64,000 bases of DNA from Methylocystis sp. IM3 (GTDB taxonomy: Bacteria; Pseudomonadota; Alphaproteobacteria; Rhizobiales; Beijerinckiaceae). Positions 51,629 through 61,407 of this stretch are shown here, in pieces. The stretch spans positions 2,772,501 to 2,836,500 of the forward strand of contig NZ_JBBPBZ010000002.1 of the NCBI RefSeq assembly GCF_038070105.1. Reading direction: 5' to 3'. A program made the translations under genes and the position numbers. Under the pieces are notes generated by a model that made no database searches, was not told where the DNA came from, and was given only the letters and a program-made list of their open reading frames with translations. Numbering within the stretch: the stretch's first letter is position 1; the number at the start of each line of letters is the position of its first letter.

Positions 51629-53281
51629 ATGGGCATTTCGATTCCTCTGCGCGCCTTGCAAAGCGTGAAACCAAGAGGCGCATTACAAACGTTATCGCGC
51701 TTTGTGATCTCTGCATTTGTCATCGCTCCGTATTTGGGGCTGAATGGTTCAAGTGCATTTGCCGAGGAGGCGAATGCGGGTCAGGACTCCCAAGAGCGAG
51801 GCGCCGTTGTTGACTCCTCAGCGCCGACGAGCCCGCCGCATGAGAGCTGCAGGTGGTTCCTTGATCCCAAGACTTTCCATGAACCACAACCAGGTTGCCA
51901 GCCCGCATCTGGCGGCAAGCACGCTGGCGGCGCACAAAGGACTGAGGAAGCCGCGCTGCCAAAGCCGGCACTTAACGTCCCTGCCAATCTGAATACGATT
52001 TCTGGCCTTGTATCGTCCGGCGTTCTGCAGAAGTCCCTCGGATTACCCGCCGACGCGCCGCTTCAAATTGGTGGAATAGCTAGTTTTATCGGCAACAGGC
52101 TTACATCAGGGGGGCTCAAGCCGAATACGAGTTCCGGCGAGCGGGTGTTTGGTTTCAACGCCGCGCTCGACATGGAACGGCTCTTCCCGTTCGCCCCGAT
52201 CCCCGGAGGAGAGCTTTTCAGCTCGATGATTCAATACGAAGGCGGCAAAGCTTCGCAATACGCGGGCTCAATCCAGGGGTACGATTCCGTCAATGCTTGG
52301 AGCGAGAAATACGGACGACATCGTCTCGAGCTTTACGAGGTTTACTGGCGGCAGAGGCTGCTCGACGACAGACTAATTATCAAGGTCGGCAAGATCATGG
52401 GCGCCGCGGAATTCGCCCAGCCGAACTATCCTCCTACGATCCCCCAAGATCCAAGCAGGATGGCATGGACGATCAGTGATCTCTTCTTTGTCCCAGTTGG
52501 CTACCTCCCGATCTTCCAGGGCAAGCTCCCCACATATGCGAACACGGCCTGGGGCGCGATCGTGACGGTCCAGCCCACGCCCGCCATTTATGCAAAGTAC
52601 GGCTTCTTCGACGGAAATGGCATCCGCTACGAGACGGGTCCTAGAATTGGTCCGAACCTCAACGAGAACACCTTTCAAATCGCCGAGGCCAGCCTCTCCT
52701 GGGAGCTCGGCGAGGAACGAAAGGCGGGGCGCATTTCGGGGGGCTTCTGGAAGCAATCGGGATTAATGGCTACGGGCATGCTGGACCCAATTAAAGGAGG
52801 GGTCCTGTTGGAGCACGGCGCCAGGGGATTTTTTGCGGTCGCTAACCAACGGCTTTGGTATCTTAACGACACGGATCCGAGAGGCCTCGTCGGCTGGGCG
52901 AATTTTGGATATTCCCCGTCTCAGACCAGCGCGGTGCAACACTATCTCGGAGGCGGCGTCACGGCGCTCGGTCTCGTCCCGATCAGGCCCCAGGACACGA
53001 TCAGTTTCGGCTTCGCCTGGAGCCGACTGAACCAAGGTGCGATTGCCGGTACGGTTTTCGCCTCACCCCTCCCTGCTCCGTGGGGTTGGCCGATTTCTCC
53101 TTATGTATCGCAGACGCGCCTGAATTCGACGGAGCGGATGTACCAGATCACCTACCGGTTCGTTCTGATCCCAGGAAAGATCGTATTCGACGCCGGTTAC
53201 ACGGCCATTCCAAATCCGGGCTACCGCCCGAACATTCCTTGGGCGAACGCCGTCACGCTCAGGTCATTTGTGGTCTTCTGA
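51629..53281 (+). CDS. OprB-family carbohydrate-selective porin
   Basis: Outer-membrane porin of 550 residues. A signal segment (LSRFVISAFVIAPYLGLNGSSAFA), a 90-residue linker with an unusual Cys pair, and the OprB barrel: LDMERLFPFAPIPGGELF, HRLELYEVYWRQRLLDDRLIIKVGKIMGAAEFA, PTPAIYAKYGFFDGNG and a final strand ending RSFVVF with the C-terminal Phe. Family members import sugars, but many alphaproteobacterial paralogues lack a defined substrate. Confidence 0.85.
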   Translation: MGISIPLRALQSVKPRGALQTLSRFVISAFVIAPYLGLNGSSAFAEEANAGQDSQERGAVVDSSAPTSPPHESCRWFLDPKTFHEPQPGCQPASGGKHAGGAQRTEEAALPKPALNVPANLNTISGLVSSGVLQKSLGLPADAPLQIGGIASFIGNRLTSGGLKPNTSSGERVFGFNAALDMERLFPFAPIPGGELFSSMIQYEGGKASQYAGSIQGYDSVNAWSEKYGRHRLELYEVYWRQRLLDDRLIIKVGKIMGAAEFAQPNYPPTIPQDPSRMAWTISDLFFVPVGYLPIFQGKLPTYANTAWGAIVTVQPTPAIYAKYGFFDGNGIRYETGPRIGPNLNENTFQIAEASLSWELGEERKAGRISGGFWKQSGLMATGMLDPIKGGVLLEHGARGFFAVANQRLWYLNDTDPRGLVGWANFGYSPSQTSAVQHYLGGGVTALGLVPIRPQDTISFGFAWSRLNQGAIAGTVFASPLPAPWGWPISPYVSQTRLNSTERMYQITYRFVLIPGKIVFDAGYTAIPNPGYRPNIPWANAVTLRSFVVF

Positions 53282-53496
53282 CACAGTAGCACTCAGAGGC
53301 GCGACCTTCTTCGCGGAGTTTCGTCTAAATTCCTGCCATCCTCTTGGAACGCCTCCGCTAGGCATTAATCCGTATCAGGAACTGCCCGGAGATCCCTCTA
53401 GCAGGCAGGTTGGCGCCAGTCGTCTGTTGGTGTCTTCAAGTTTCGCGTATCATCGCATCCCTACATGCTAGCAACAAAGGACGTTAAAGAAACTTC

Positions 53497-53928
53497 TTGG
53501 TAATTCGTTTCGCCACGGAAGAACAGGCGGAAGGCGTTCGCGATAAAATGCTACAACTCCCCGGCGAACACGCCATAACTCTGTCAGACGCGCTGATCGT
53601 CGCCAAAAGATCTGATGGCACACTGAAACTTATTCACTTGTTTGAACCTGGGAGAATGTGGCATTTGTTGACATCTGTGATGGGCTACCCAGCTCCAAAC
53701 TGGTTCACTCAGCTCTCCGTAGCATGGCAGAATGTCGAGTTTGACGAGAACGCTTTGAATCAAGTTATCACCGAGCTTCCAGCAGGAAGCGCGGTTATCT
53801 TCGTCCTGGTCAAGCAAACAAAGCTCGACAAGTTCCTTCCGATCCTTAGAGGCACGGGTGGGTCGTTGGTCGCGAGCTCATTCAGCAAACCAGACGACAA
53901 CACAATCCGGGTGGATCTCGCGGGATAA
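53497..53928 (+). CDS. DUF1269-like protein
   Basis: A 143-residue protein matching DUF1269 at both ends: FATEEQAEGVRDKMLQLPGEHAITLSDALIVAKRSDG and LPAGSAVIFVLVKQTKLDKFLPILRGTGGSLVASSFSK. In the usual family a glycine-rich double membrane segment lies between; here it is replaced by a short Trp-rich segment, so the protein may be a soluble or degraded variant. The start is a TTG at 53497, chosen because the domain begins there. Confidence 0.7.
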   Translation: MVIRFATEEQAEGVRDKMLQLPGEHAITLSDALIVAKRSDGTLKLIHLFEPGRMWHLLTSVMGYPAPNWFTQLSVAWQNVEFDENALNQVITELPAGSAVIFVLVKQTKLDKFLPILRGTGGSLVASSFSKPDDNTIRVDLAG

Positions 53929-54168
53929 CCTTCGCATCCAACAGAGCGCGTGCGAGTTGACGCTGGCGACGCTGCCCTTCGACCTGAGAAGAGAATCTCA
54001 GGTCTGCCGTCTTTCGCCAGCGCCCCCATTGAGCGGCTTGAGATAAAACGCCGCCCCCACTCCGAGCGAGACGCGGTGCGAACGGAAGCCTTGGCTCGCA
54101 CCTCGACGACCGCGGCGAAATGGCGCGGTAGTTGGAAAACACGCCGCGCCTTGCGCCTTGTCGGCTTC

Positions 54169-55422
54169 TCAATCGCCGGTCAAGAAATCCGGTCGGGAGA
54201 AAGCCGGATTAGGATAGGTATAGAACCCGCGCCCGCTCTTCTTGCCCAGCAGCCCCTTGTCGACAAAGTCTTTTTTCAGCCAGCGAGCGATGGCCTGGTC
54301 TTCCGACTCGCCGGTCATCTCGGCTTTGGCTTGAAGATCCCGCTGGAGGGAATCGAGGCCGTCGCGGTCGAAAAGCCCAAAGCAGCCCATCGGCATGTTA
54401 AAGAAGATCATCACCGCGCGATCAGTGTCTTCAACGGACGCTATGCCGCGGTTGACGACCTTGAGAGCGACTTCTTTCATAGGCGTTATCAACGCATCTG
54501 CGACACCGCGAAGGCGCTCCTTATCGAAATCCAGAAATCCAGGCTGCTTAAAAGCTGGGTTCGGATAGGTGTAAAATCCCTTTCCGCTCTTTTTGCCGAG
54601 CAGCCCTTTGTCGACGTATTCCCTCTTGAGCCAGTCTGCGGCGGCGCGAGAGAGCGAATCGCCGGCTTGGGCCGCATTTTCCATTTGGTGTAATATGAAA
54701 TCCAAGGCGTCGAAATCGAAAATTCCGAATGGTCCCATCCTCATTCCCAGGATGCCCATTGCTGCGCGATCGACGTCTTCAAACGCGACGCCCCGCTGTA
54801 GAACAAGCCTGTTTGCCGCGCCGCTAAACGCCCCCATGAAGTTGTTGCCGACGTAGCCGGGGAATTCGGTCTTAAAGACCATGGGGGCTTGGCCGATCTT
54901 CTTGGCAAAGACCCGAAGCAATTCAATCGTTTCGTGACTCGTTCCAGGGTGTGGCATGATGTCCAAAAGCCTCGCCATCCACACGTTATAGAAGTGCATT
55001 GCGGCGAAGCGATCAGGCCGACCGGTGACGCTCGCATAGAGAGACGGGGCTAATGTGGACGTGTTGGTGGTGAAGATCGTACGGGGCGGACAAATCTGCG
55101 CAAATTGCGCGAACACCTTCGTCTTCACCTCGGGATCTTCGGGAACGGACTCGCTTACAAGATCGGCGTTCGCGGCATCTTGCGGATTGTTCGTGAAACG
55201 GATGCGGGAGAGGGCGGCCGCCGAACGATCCGCGGTTAGCCATTTTTCTTCTACTGCCTCGGCAGCATCCTTCCGCAATTGTTCGGCAGCCTTTTGCAAA
55301 GCCTCCGGCGAGATATCATAGACGGTTACTTGATAGCCATCCGAGGCGCAACGCAGCGCGATTTGTCGCCCCATCGTGCCGGAGCCAATGACAAATACGT
55401 GACGAATATCATCGATGTTCAT
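54169..55422 (-). CDS. 3-Hydroxyacyl-CoA dehydrogenase with duplicated C-terminal domain
   Basis: NAD-dependent oxidation of 3-hydroxyacyl-CoA, or of 3-hydroxybutyryl-CoA in reverse for acetoacetyl-CoA. The 417-residue protein has the Rossmann motif VIGSGTMGRQIALRCASDGY, the catalytic His region FAAMHFYNVW and NTSTLAPS. Two copies of the C-terminal 3HCDH domain follow, each ending in the same block: YVDKGLLGKKSGKGFYTYPN and FVDKGLLGKKSGRGFYTYPN. It is divergent from the flavoenzyme operon across a 440-base gap and likely shares its pathway. Confidence 0.88.
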   Translation of the reverse strand: MNIDDIRHVFVIGSGTMGRQIALRCASDGYQVTVYDISPEALQKAAEQLRKDAAEAVEEKWLTADRSAAALSRIRFTNNPQDAANADLVSESVPEDPEVKTKVFAQFAQICPPRTIFTTNTSTLAPSLYASVTGRPDRFAAMHFYNVWMARLLDIMPHPGTSHETIELLRVFAKKIGQAPMVFKTEFPGYVGNNFMGAFSGAANRLVLQRGVAFEDVDRAAMGILGMRMGPFGIFDFDALDFILHQMENAAQAGDSLSRAAADWLKREYVDKGLLGKKSGKGFYTYPNPAFKQPGFLDFDKERLRGVADALITPMKEVALKVVNRGIASVEDTDRAVMIFFNMPMGCFGLFDRDGLDSLQRDLQAKAEMTGESEDQAIARWLKKDFVDKGLLGKKSGRGFYTYPNPAFSRPDFLTGD

Positions 55423-55861
55423 GACGCTCTCCGATTTCTCCCAGTTAGTAGGCTGTGCGGGCTCTCAAATGGCTTCGACTCTGTGTTGCAGAGGGTCGCC
55501 AACTCTGCTGTCTGCCAAAAAAAGCGATCGTGTCGACGAGAGTTGCAGGCGCGCCGCGACAAAAAAGCGGCGGGAGCAAAAAGCGAGACGGGCAGCGAAC
55601 GACTTGCAAAAGTGAGAAGCACTTTGATGCAACGGAGCCGCGCTTTACTATGCGGCGAAAGGTCGCTGTTTCTCGTTTCTTTTCGTATAGGGCTGCAGCG
55701 CGTGGCACCATAACTTATATTTTTAGGTGCAGAACCCGGTCAGACGGTAATGGCTAAAGAAGACTCAATTCAGCGGACATCTGCAGTAGGAGTCGCCATG
55801 CTTGATTTTACAGTAGGTTAATCCCACGAGTGCTTTCTTTCAGTTCATGTGAGGAAGAGAA
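55423..55861. other. 440-base divergent intergenic region
   Basis: Lies between the dehydrogenase and the flavoenzyme genes and should hold both promoters. No regulator gene is adjacent and no clear operator is seen. A TGGCAC at 55701 resembles half of a sigma-54 site but lacks the -12 element at the required spacing. Confidence 0.45.
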
Positions 55862-57895
55862 ATGTATGAAAAGCTCTTCAGCCCGGTGCGCATCGGGCGC
55901 CTTGAAATCAAGAACCGCGTTGCGATGACAGCTATGGGCGTCGAGCTCGCAGCTAGGGGCGGAGGCGTTAATGACGACATTATTGCCTTCTATGAGGCGC
56001 GCGCGCGCGGCGGCGTCGGACTGATCATCAGTGGCGTCTGCCGCGTCATGGATGGAGCGGGCGCGAGCGAGTGTTGCCAGCTCGCCGCAAGGGGCCGTGA
56101 TGATGTCGTCGGGCTCGCGAGGCTGATGGACACGGTGCACAAATACGGCGCCAAGATGTTCCTGCAGCTCCAGCATCCTGGTCGCGCGTTAGGAAGCGAG
56201 CAGGCTGTCTCCGCTTCAGCGGTTGAGCGCATCGGCGGTGGTCCAGCGCCCCGCGCTCTTACGATCCCCGAGATCGAGAAAATCAGACAAGCCTTCGTGA
56301 TTGGCGCAATGGTCGCACAACAAGCCGGGGCTGACGGCGTCGAGCTGCATGGCGCTCACGGCTATTTGATCAATTGCTTTCTGTCGCCTTACCTCAACCG
56401 GCGCGAGGATAGCTACGGCGGCAATTTCGAGAATCGCATGCGATTTTTGCTCGAGATTGTCTCGGGCATACGTGATGCCTGCGGCAAGAACTTTCCCCTC
56501 GGCGTGCGTCTGTCGGCTGAGGAGTTCGTTGGAGACAAGGGGAATGACCTCGCCGCGAGTTGCCGCATCGCCGTGGCGCTGGAAAGGGCCGGGGTCGACT
56601 TTCTCGACATTAGCAGCGCGATCGGCGAAAGCGTCTCCGGCGCCCTGGCCTGCATCGAGCCGGGCACGTTTGATCAGGGCTGGAAGAAATATATGGCCGC
56701 CGAGATCAAGAAGCATGTGCAGGTCCCGGTGATCGCAGTCGCGAATATCAAGGAGCCGGATGTAGCGGAGGCGATTCTTCAAGAGGGATGCTGCGATCTC
56801 GTGGGCATCGCGCGCGGGCATCTCGCCGATCCCGCTTGGTGTCGCAAGGCGAAGGCCGGAAGGGCCGAGACGATCACGAAGTGTATCGGCTGCCTCGTAT
56901 GCTTCGAGGAGATCGTAGCGCCTCGGCACGTCAAGTGCTCGGTCAATCCGACGACGGGGCGGGAGCGCGAGTTTGCCGAGCCCAATCGCAATGGTGCGGA
57001 TCGAAAGGTGGCGGTAATCGGCGGAGGCCCCGCAGGGCTCACGGCGGCCATGGTCCTGCATGAGCGGGGTTTTCATCCCGTGATCTTCGATTCAGCGCGC
57101 CGCCTCGGCGGGGCGCTCAACGTCGCAGACAAGGCGCCCGGCCGCGAGAAGATCACGCGCTTCGTCGACTCGATGATCGCGCAGGCCGAAGAGAAGAGGC
57201 TGGAGTTGCGCCTCGGCGAAGAAGCGACCATCGAGCAAGTTCAGGCGCTTTCTCCTTGCGGCGTATTCATCGCCTGCGGCGCCCAACCCTTCCTGCCGGC
57301 GGTCCCGGGCCTCGATGGGAAGAACGTCTTTACCGCCGAGAGTGTGCTGCTGGGACAAGCCGACATGAGAGGTAACGTCGTGGTTGTCGGTGCGGGAGAG
57401 ACGGGAGATGCGGTCAAAGACATTTCTGCGCCCGCCGCCAAAGCCGATTTCTTGCCCGCAGAGGTCACCGGCGATTGTCTCGTCGTCGGTTCGGGCATGA
57501 CCGGCCTCGAGACGGCGGAGGCGGTGCTGATGGCCGGCCATAAAACGACCGTCGCGGACATGCTTCCACAGGTCGGCGCGGGTACCTATTTGCCAAACAT
57601 TCTCGATCTGAAACAGCGCATGGAGCCGTTTAAGCCGACCTATTTGACGAGTCACAAGCTTTTGGAGATCACGCCTGAAGGCGTGGAGCTTCAGTCGCTG
57701 GTGAGCGGAGCGTCTGTTTTCGTGCCGGCGGACACCGTAATTCTCGCCATGGGCGTGCGGCCGCGTCAGGACGTCGTCGATCGCTTCAAGGCGGCTTTTC
57801 CTGACGCGCGCGTGATTGGCGACGCGGTGCGCGGTGGAAGGATCGTCGATTCGACGCAGGATGCCTACGGCCAGGCGTTCGTATTCGAGCCCTGA
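55862..57895 (+). CDS. Old Yellow Enzyme / 2,4-dienoyl-CoA reductase-type flavoenzyme
   Basis: A 677-residue FMN, iron-sulfur and FAD enzyme of the FadH/BaiCD type. The N-terminal TIM barrel binds FMN (KLFSPVRIGRLEIKNRVAMTAMG, GVELHGAHGYLINCFLSPYLNRR); the cluster ligands are CIGCLVCFEEIVAPRHVKC, with spacing C-x2-C-x2-C; the C-terminal half has GxGxxG folds (VIGGGPAGLTAAMVL, VVGSGMTGLETAEAVL). An additional VVVVGAGETGDAVKDI stretch just before the last one looks like a partial duplication. It reduces an activated double bond, most likely of an enoyl-CoA or enone. First gene of a plus-strand cluster with the SDR and the decarboxylase-like gene. Confidence 0.87.
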   Translation: MYEKLFSPVRIGRLEIKNRVAMTAMGVELAARGGGVNDDIIAFYEARARGGVGLIISGVCRVMDGAGASECCQLAARGRDDVVGLARLMDTVHKYGAKMFLQLQHPGRALGSEQAVSASAVERIGGGPAPRALTIPEIEKIRQAFVIGAMVAQQAGADGVELHGAHGYLINCFLSPYLNRREDSYGGNFENRMRFLLEIVSGIRDACGKNFPLGVRLSAEEFVGDKGNDLAASCRIAVALERAGVDFLDISSAIGESVSGALACIEPGTFDQGWKKYMAAEIKKHVQVPVIAVANIKEPDVAEAILQEGCCDLVGIARGHLADPAWCRKAKAGRAETITKCIGCLVCFEEIVAPRHVKCSVNPTTGREREFAEPNRNGADRKVAVIGGGPAGLTAAMVLHERGFHPVIFDSARRLGGALNVADKAPGREKITRFVDSMIAQAEEKRLELRLGEEATIEQVQALSPCGVFIACGAQPFLPAVPGLDGKNVFTAESVLLGQADMRGNVVVVGAGETGDAVKDISAPAAKADFLPAEVTGDCLVVGSGMTGLETAEAVLMAGHKTTVADMLPQVGAGTYLPNILDLKQRMEPFKPTYLTSHKLLEITPEGVELQSLVSGASVFVPADTVILAMGVRPRQDVVDRFKAAFPDARVIGDAVRGGRIVDSTQDAYGQAFVFEP

Positions 57896-58004
57896 GCTGC
57901 TGAGGAGAAGACAGGAGGGTTGAGGCGCGTTCTCAGAGACATCGTCAGCACGCAAATCATTTCACAAAGTTCGGGTCATAGTGATTTCGAAGAAGGAAAC
58001 ACCC

Positions 58005-58832
58005 ATGAGCACTCCGAGTGACTATTACAAAGACAAAGTCGCAGTCGTAACCGGCGCGGCGTCCGGCATCGGCTTGGCCCTTGTGGAGACAATGCTCTCC
58101 TATGGCGCCAAGAAAGTGATCATGGCCGACTTCAATGACGAGAATCTCAATCGCGAAGCGGCTCGATTAAAGTTGGCTTACCCTGACAAGGTTCTGGGGC
58201 TGCACTGCAATGTGACGAAGGAAGATGACGTCCGCCAAATGATCCATAAGGCCGAAGAGTTCGGCGGGCGGATCGACCTGCTATTCAACAATGCGGGCGC
58301 CGGTCTAGCCGGGGCGTTCGATCAGCTCACCAATGACGACTGGGCCAAGGCCTTCGCGCTCAATTTCTACGGTGCGCTCTATGGCGTCCGCGCCGTGCTG
58401 CCGATCCTGCGCAAGCAAGGCGGCGGCCACATCGTCAATATTATTTCGGGCATCGCCTTCTATCCGATGCCAGAACAAACAATGTATGCCGCCACCAAGG
58501 CGGCGCTGAACGGCATGACGCTCGCCCTGCGCGCCGAGCTCTGGGATGAAGCCATTCGCGTCACCTCCGCGACGCCGGGCACGACTGCCACGGCGATCTT
58601 CCAGGGCAAAGCGATGCCTCCCACGGCCCAGACTCCGGAACTGTCTGCGCAGGCGATCCTGGCCGGCGTGGCGAAGAACGAGCGGCTCGTAATCGGAGAC
58701 AGGCTAGCGCTTGGCGAAAAAGGGGACGCTGTTAGCGCAAGATACGGCCTCAATCCCGATTTTTCGGACATGTGGGACAAAATCCTGGCCGAGGCGGCCC
58801 GAAAGCGCCGCGCTGGCGAGGTGGCTCTCTGA
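58005..58832 (+). CDS. Short-chain dehydrogenase/reductase
   Basis: A 275-residue NAD(P)-dependent oxidoreductase with the classical TGAASGIG cofactor motif, NNAGAG, the catalytic Ser (NIISGIAF) and Y-x3-K (MYAATKAALNG), and PGTTAT after it. ATG at 58005 follows AAGGA. The next gene starts 29 bases after its stop, so the two are probably one transcript. Substrate is probably a ketone or alcohol intermediate of the same pathway as the flanking genes; this is inference. Confidence 0.88.
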   Translation: MSTPSDYYKDKVAVVTGAASGIGLALVETMLSYGAKKVIMADFNDENLNREAARLKLAYPDKVLGLHCNVTKEDDVRQMIHKAEEFGGRIDLLFNNAGAGLAGAFDQLTNDDWAKAFALNFYGALYGVRAVLPILRKQGGGHIVNIISGIAFYPMPEQTMYAATKAALNGMTLALRAELWDEAIRVTSATPGTTATAIFQGKAMPPTAQTPELSAQAILAGVAKNERLVIGDRLALGEKGDAVSARYGLNPDFSDMWDKILAEAARKRRAGEVAL

Positions 58833-58861
58833 CAAACAAAAAATTAGAGGGAGAAAGCATT

Positions 58862-59731
58862 ATGAAAAACGGCAGTTTCTTCGTCCCGACAGAGCAGCTC
58901 GCAGGGTTTATGAAAAACCCGGAAATGAAAAATTGCGAGGGCCTTCTCCTGTCTTGGGAGACCGACCCGGCCGTTGCGCGCCGGATCCTACCCCCACCGC
59001 TTGAGCTGATCGACCCGCAGCACCCAGTCGTATCCGCCTATGTGGTTAACATTCGCGAGCCCACATTCGCCCCATGGTACATGGAAGCCTGCATCGGGCT
59101 GCTATGCCGCTATCGTGAGATACCCGGCATCACACTACTCAATCTCCAGCTCAGCGGTCCAGGGGCGCTAATGGGGTTGTGCACAGGGCGCGAGGGTTCC
59201 GGCCTGCCAAAGAAATTATGCGAGCGGATCATCGTCGAACGCACCGACGATTACGCCCGCGCCTTCGTCGAAGCCAAGGGCAGACGCATCTTCGATGTCG
59301 AGGTCGAGCTCAATCCGCCAGGGATGCCAGAACTCGCAAAGGCAGCGAAGGCAAAGCGAGGTGCGAAAGAGAGAGGGAGTTGCTTTGTATTTACCACCGA
59401 GCTGAGGGTGGGCAGCGTCCCGGCGGACGGCATCATGCTTTCGAGGGCGCGTCTGCTGAATTACGACAACGTGAACGCTTTTGAAGTCTGTGAGCCCGGT
59501 GCGATCAAATCGATCGCCATGGAACCCTCCCTTGACGACCCCTGGGCTGAGCTCTCGGTCGTAAAGCCACTGTATGGCGCGTGGAGCGTGTACTCTAACC
59601 CCATCCTGGGCACTTCTGTTCTCGCCGAATTCCAAGACGCCGAGGCCAACAAGCTGTTCCCCTACCTGTTCGCGGGCCGTTTTGACCGCTCCACAATCTG
59701 TCCGGGTCACCAACGCTACGGACAGTTCTAA
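58862..59731 (+). CDS. Acetoacetate decarboxylase-family protein
   Basis: A 289-residue member of the ADC family. The key block EGSGLPKKLCERIIVER contains the two lysines at the position where acetoacetate decarboxylase forms its Schiff base. Other family features are the ILPPPLEL N-terminal segment and VVKPLYGAWSVYSN. It ends the cluster with the flavoenzyme and SDR. Some family members decarboxylate other beta-keto acids or act as hydratases, so acetone formation is possible but not shown. Confidence 0.82.
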   Translation: MKNGSFFVPTEQLAGFMKNPEMKNCEGLLLSWETDPAVARRILPPPLELIDPQHPVVSAYVVNIREPTFAPWYMEACIGLLCRYREIPGITLLNLQLSGPGALMGLCTGREGSGLPKKLCERIIVERTDDYARAFVEAKGRRIFDVEVELNPPGMPELAKAAKAKRGAKERGSCFVFTTELRVGSVPADGIMLSRARLLNYDNVNAFEVCEPGAIKSIAMEPSLDDPWAELSVVKPLYGAWSVYSNPILGTSVLAEFQDAEANKLFPYLFAGRFDRSTICPGHQRYGQF

Positions 59732-60562
59732 GAGCGCCGGTTTCGGTCGTTGCGGATCGTCGCGACGGCCGCGAACAAAAGCTGCCCCGACGAGAGAAGA
59801 CATCCGCCAGCGGTCCGCGGGATCGATGGCGCCGTCCTCTCTCGTCGGCTCTCGCCGTCGGCTTGCCTCGGGGCGCTCCCCGTGACGCCAGTCGGAAAAA
59901 CGCTTCAAATGGGAGCAGCTTCCTGCGTAGCCGCTATTCGTTGCGTTCTGACATAGAGCCAGCCTATTTCCCCTGCCGCTGTCGCCCTCTGGCCGCCGCT
60001 AGGGGGGAGTCGTCACGTGCCAGCTACATCAGCCCGAGTGGATCGCACGCGCCGCTGATGGGCCTCCGCAGAGGCGGACTTGGCGCCCCCGGCGCGTGAG
60101 TGTTGGGCCTTCATTGCAGGGAAAAAGTCTCCGAGCCGAGCACGCGCCGTCCATGGCCTTGGCCCATGCTCACTGACGTCTGGTTGGGGGTTTCGTCAGG
60201 CTCCGCCGGTCCCTTCACCGCCGCGATGCCGCTAGTGCATGCTTACGCTAGCCACTGCAAGCGCTTCAACCTTACCATCGCAATTTATCCAGAGCGAGAG
60301 ACTCAATTAAGCCTCCGCGCCGATGCGGCTGGTTCAGGACGAAGGCCCTTTCGTGCCTCCAGTTGGGTCGAGAGCGGGCGGGCGGCTTTAAGGGTGGGGC
60401 CTCTTCGCCCGCCGGCCACTTTGAGAATTCTAGCGTTGCAAATTGGCAGAGCTTCGTACAAAGGACACGCCGCCATGCTTCGCAACCTCGCACAAGTGAA
60501 CGTTCAGAACGCGCCGCTCGTCTTAGGGCAGTTTTTCACTAGCATCCCTCGCACGATCGTTA
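59732..60562. other. 830-base stretch with no assignable gene
   Basis: Several open frames but none with recognisable protein sequence or good ribosome-binding sites. The region around 60200-60300 has the mixed composition of decayed insertion DNA, but no terminal repeats or transposase fragments can be shown. Confidence 0.45.
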
Positions 60563-60890
60563 GTGCAAAAAGCCGCCACTGATATCGCCGGCGCTTATGG
60601 CGTCGAGGTCGGCAAGTTCGTTTGGCGTGATAAGCGCACGGGGGCCGAGCAGGACGTGACCGGCGGGAACGAACGTCGACTATTTCGTGCCGACGTCCTT
60701 TGTCGTGACGCAGGCGGCCCCCGCTGGCGGCATGATGGGCATTTCCGACGATCCGCAGCGCTTGAAGGCCAGCACGCCCGCAACGCCGCCGGCGGCGAGC
60801 AAGCCGGCGCCGGACAAACCGAAGCCGCCGGAAGGCGTCGCGCAGCATCCGGCCGAGAAGCCGAAGCCGACGCATCCGAAGAGCAAGTAA
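60563..60890 (+). pseudogene. Probable frameshifted gene for a Pro/Lys-rich protein
   Basis: From a GTG at 60563 the frame reads VQKAATDIAGAYGVEVGKFV and continues to about 60665; a second frame then continues sensibly with TNVDYFVPTSFVVTQAAPAG and a Pro/Ala/Lys-rich tail ending HPKSK. The second frame is preceded by a stop (TGA) and has no ribosome-binding site of its own. Joining the two through a one-base shift gives a single coherent protein of about 109 residues. Family unknown. Confidence 0.45.
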
Positions 60891-61098
60891 CCGGTACCCC
60901 GTTTTCAGGGGTTTTGCGAGAAAACCGCTCGTAAAGCATTGAAAAGCAAGGGCCGGATCGCCCCCCGCCGCTAGAATGTCACTCGCCTTCGCCGGGTTGC
61001 GCAAAACTGCGTCCTGATCCGCCCCAGCGTATTGCACAAATAAAAGACAAATCGAAGCCTTTTTAGCTCGAAAAAGGCTCCTAACTGATTGATTTCAT

Positions 61099-61174
61099 TG
61101 GCGCGCCCAAGGGGATTCGAACCCCTGTTTTCGCCGTGAAAGGGCGACGTCCTAGGCCTCTAGACGATGGGCGC
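61099..61174 (-). tRNA. tRNA-Glu(TTC)
   Basis: A full cloverleaf of 76 nt with encoded CCA. The acceptor stem is GCGCCCA pairing with TGGGCGC, the anticodon loop CTTTCAC carries TTC, and the T-arm is GGGGTTCGAATCCCC. Confidence 0.95.
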
Positions 61175-61284
61175 GGGCCTGCGCGGCGTGAAGCGGCGCA
61201 GCGAGGGCTGTATAGAGGCGCGCGGCCGGTAAGACAAGCCTTGTCGGCGAGCATTTTGCTCGGCAGGGCTCGCGCGCCGCAATC

Positions 61285-61407
61285 TCAAATGCCCCACCTA
61301 ATCGCTTCATAGGCATAGAGGCCGAGGCGCGTGGCGTAGATGCCCACGAGCGCGAAACCGAAGGCCTTCAATGTGATCCACAGATAGGTTTCCATGTCGG
61401 GGTGCAT
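61285..61407 (-). CDS. Small membrane protein, 40 residues
   Basis: MHPDMETYLWITLKAFGFAL continues into one membrane segment and ends LYAYEAIRWGI. A GAGG lies nine bases before the ATG. Composition and the conserved-looking ends suggest a real small protein of Rhizobiales. Function unknown. Confidence 0.5.
   Translation of the reverse strand: MHPDMETYLWITLKAFGFALVGIYATRLGLYAYEAIRWGI

Noticed and set aside
55700-55720. Sigma-54 promoter before the flavoenzyme gene
   Set aside because: TGGCAC is present but TTGC at the required distance is not.
59732-60562. Insertion sequence remnant
   Set aside because: No terminal inverted repeats, target duplication or transposase motif can be pointed to.
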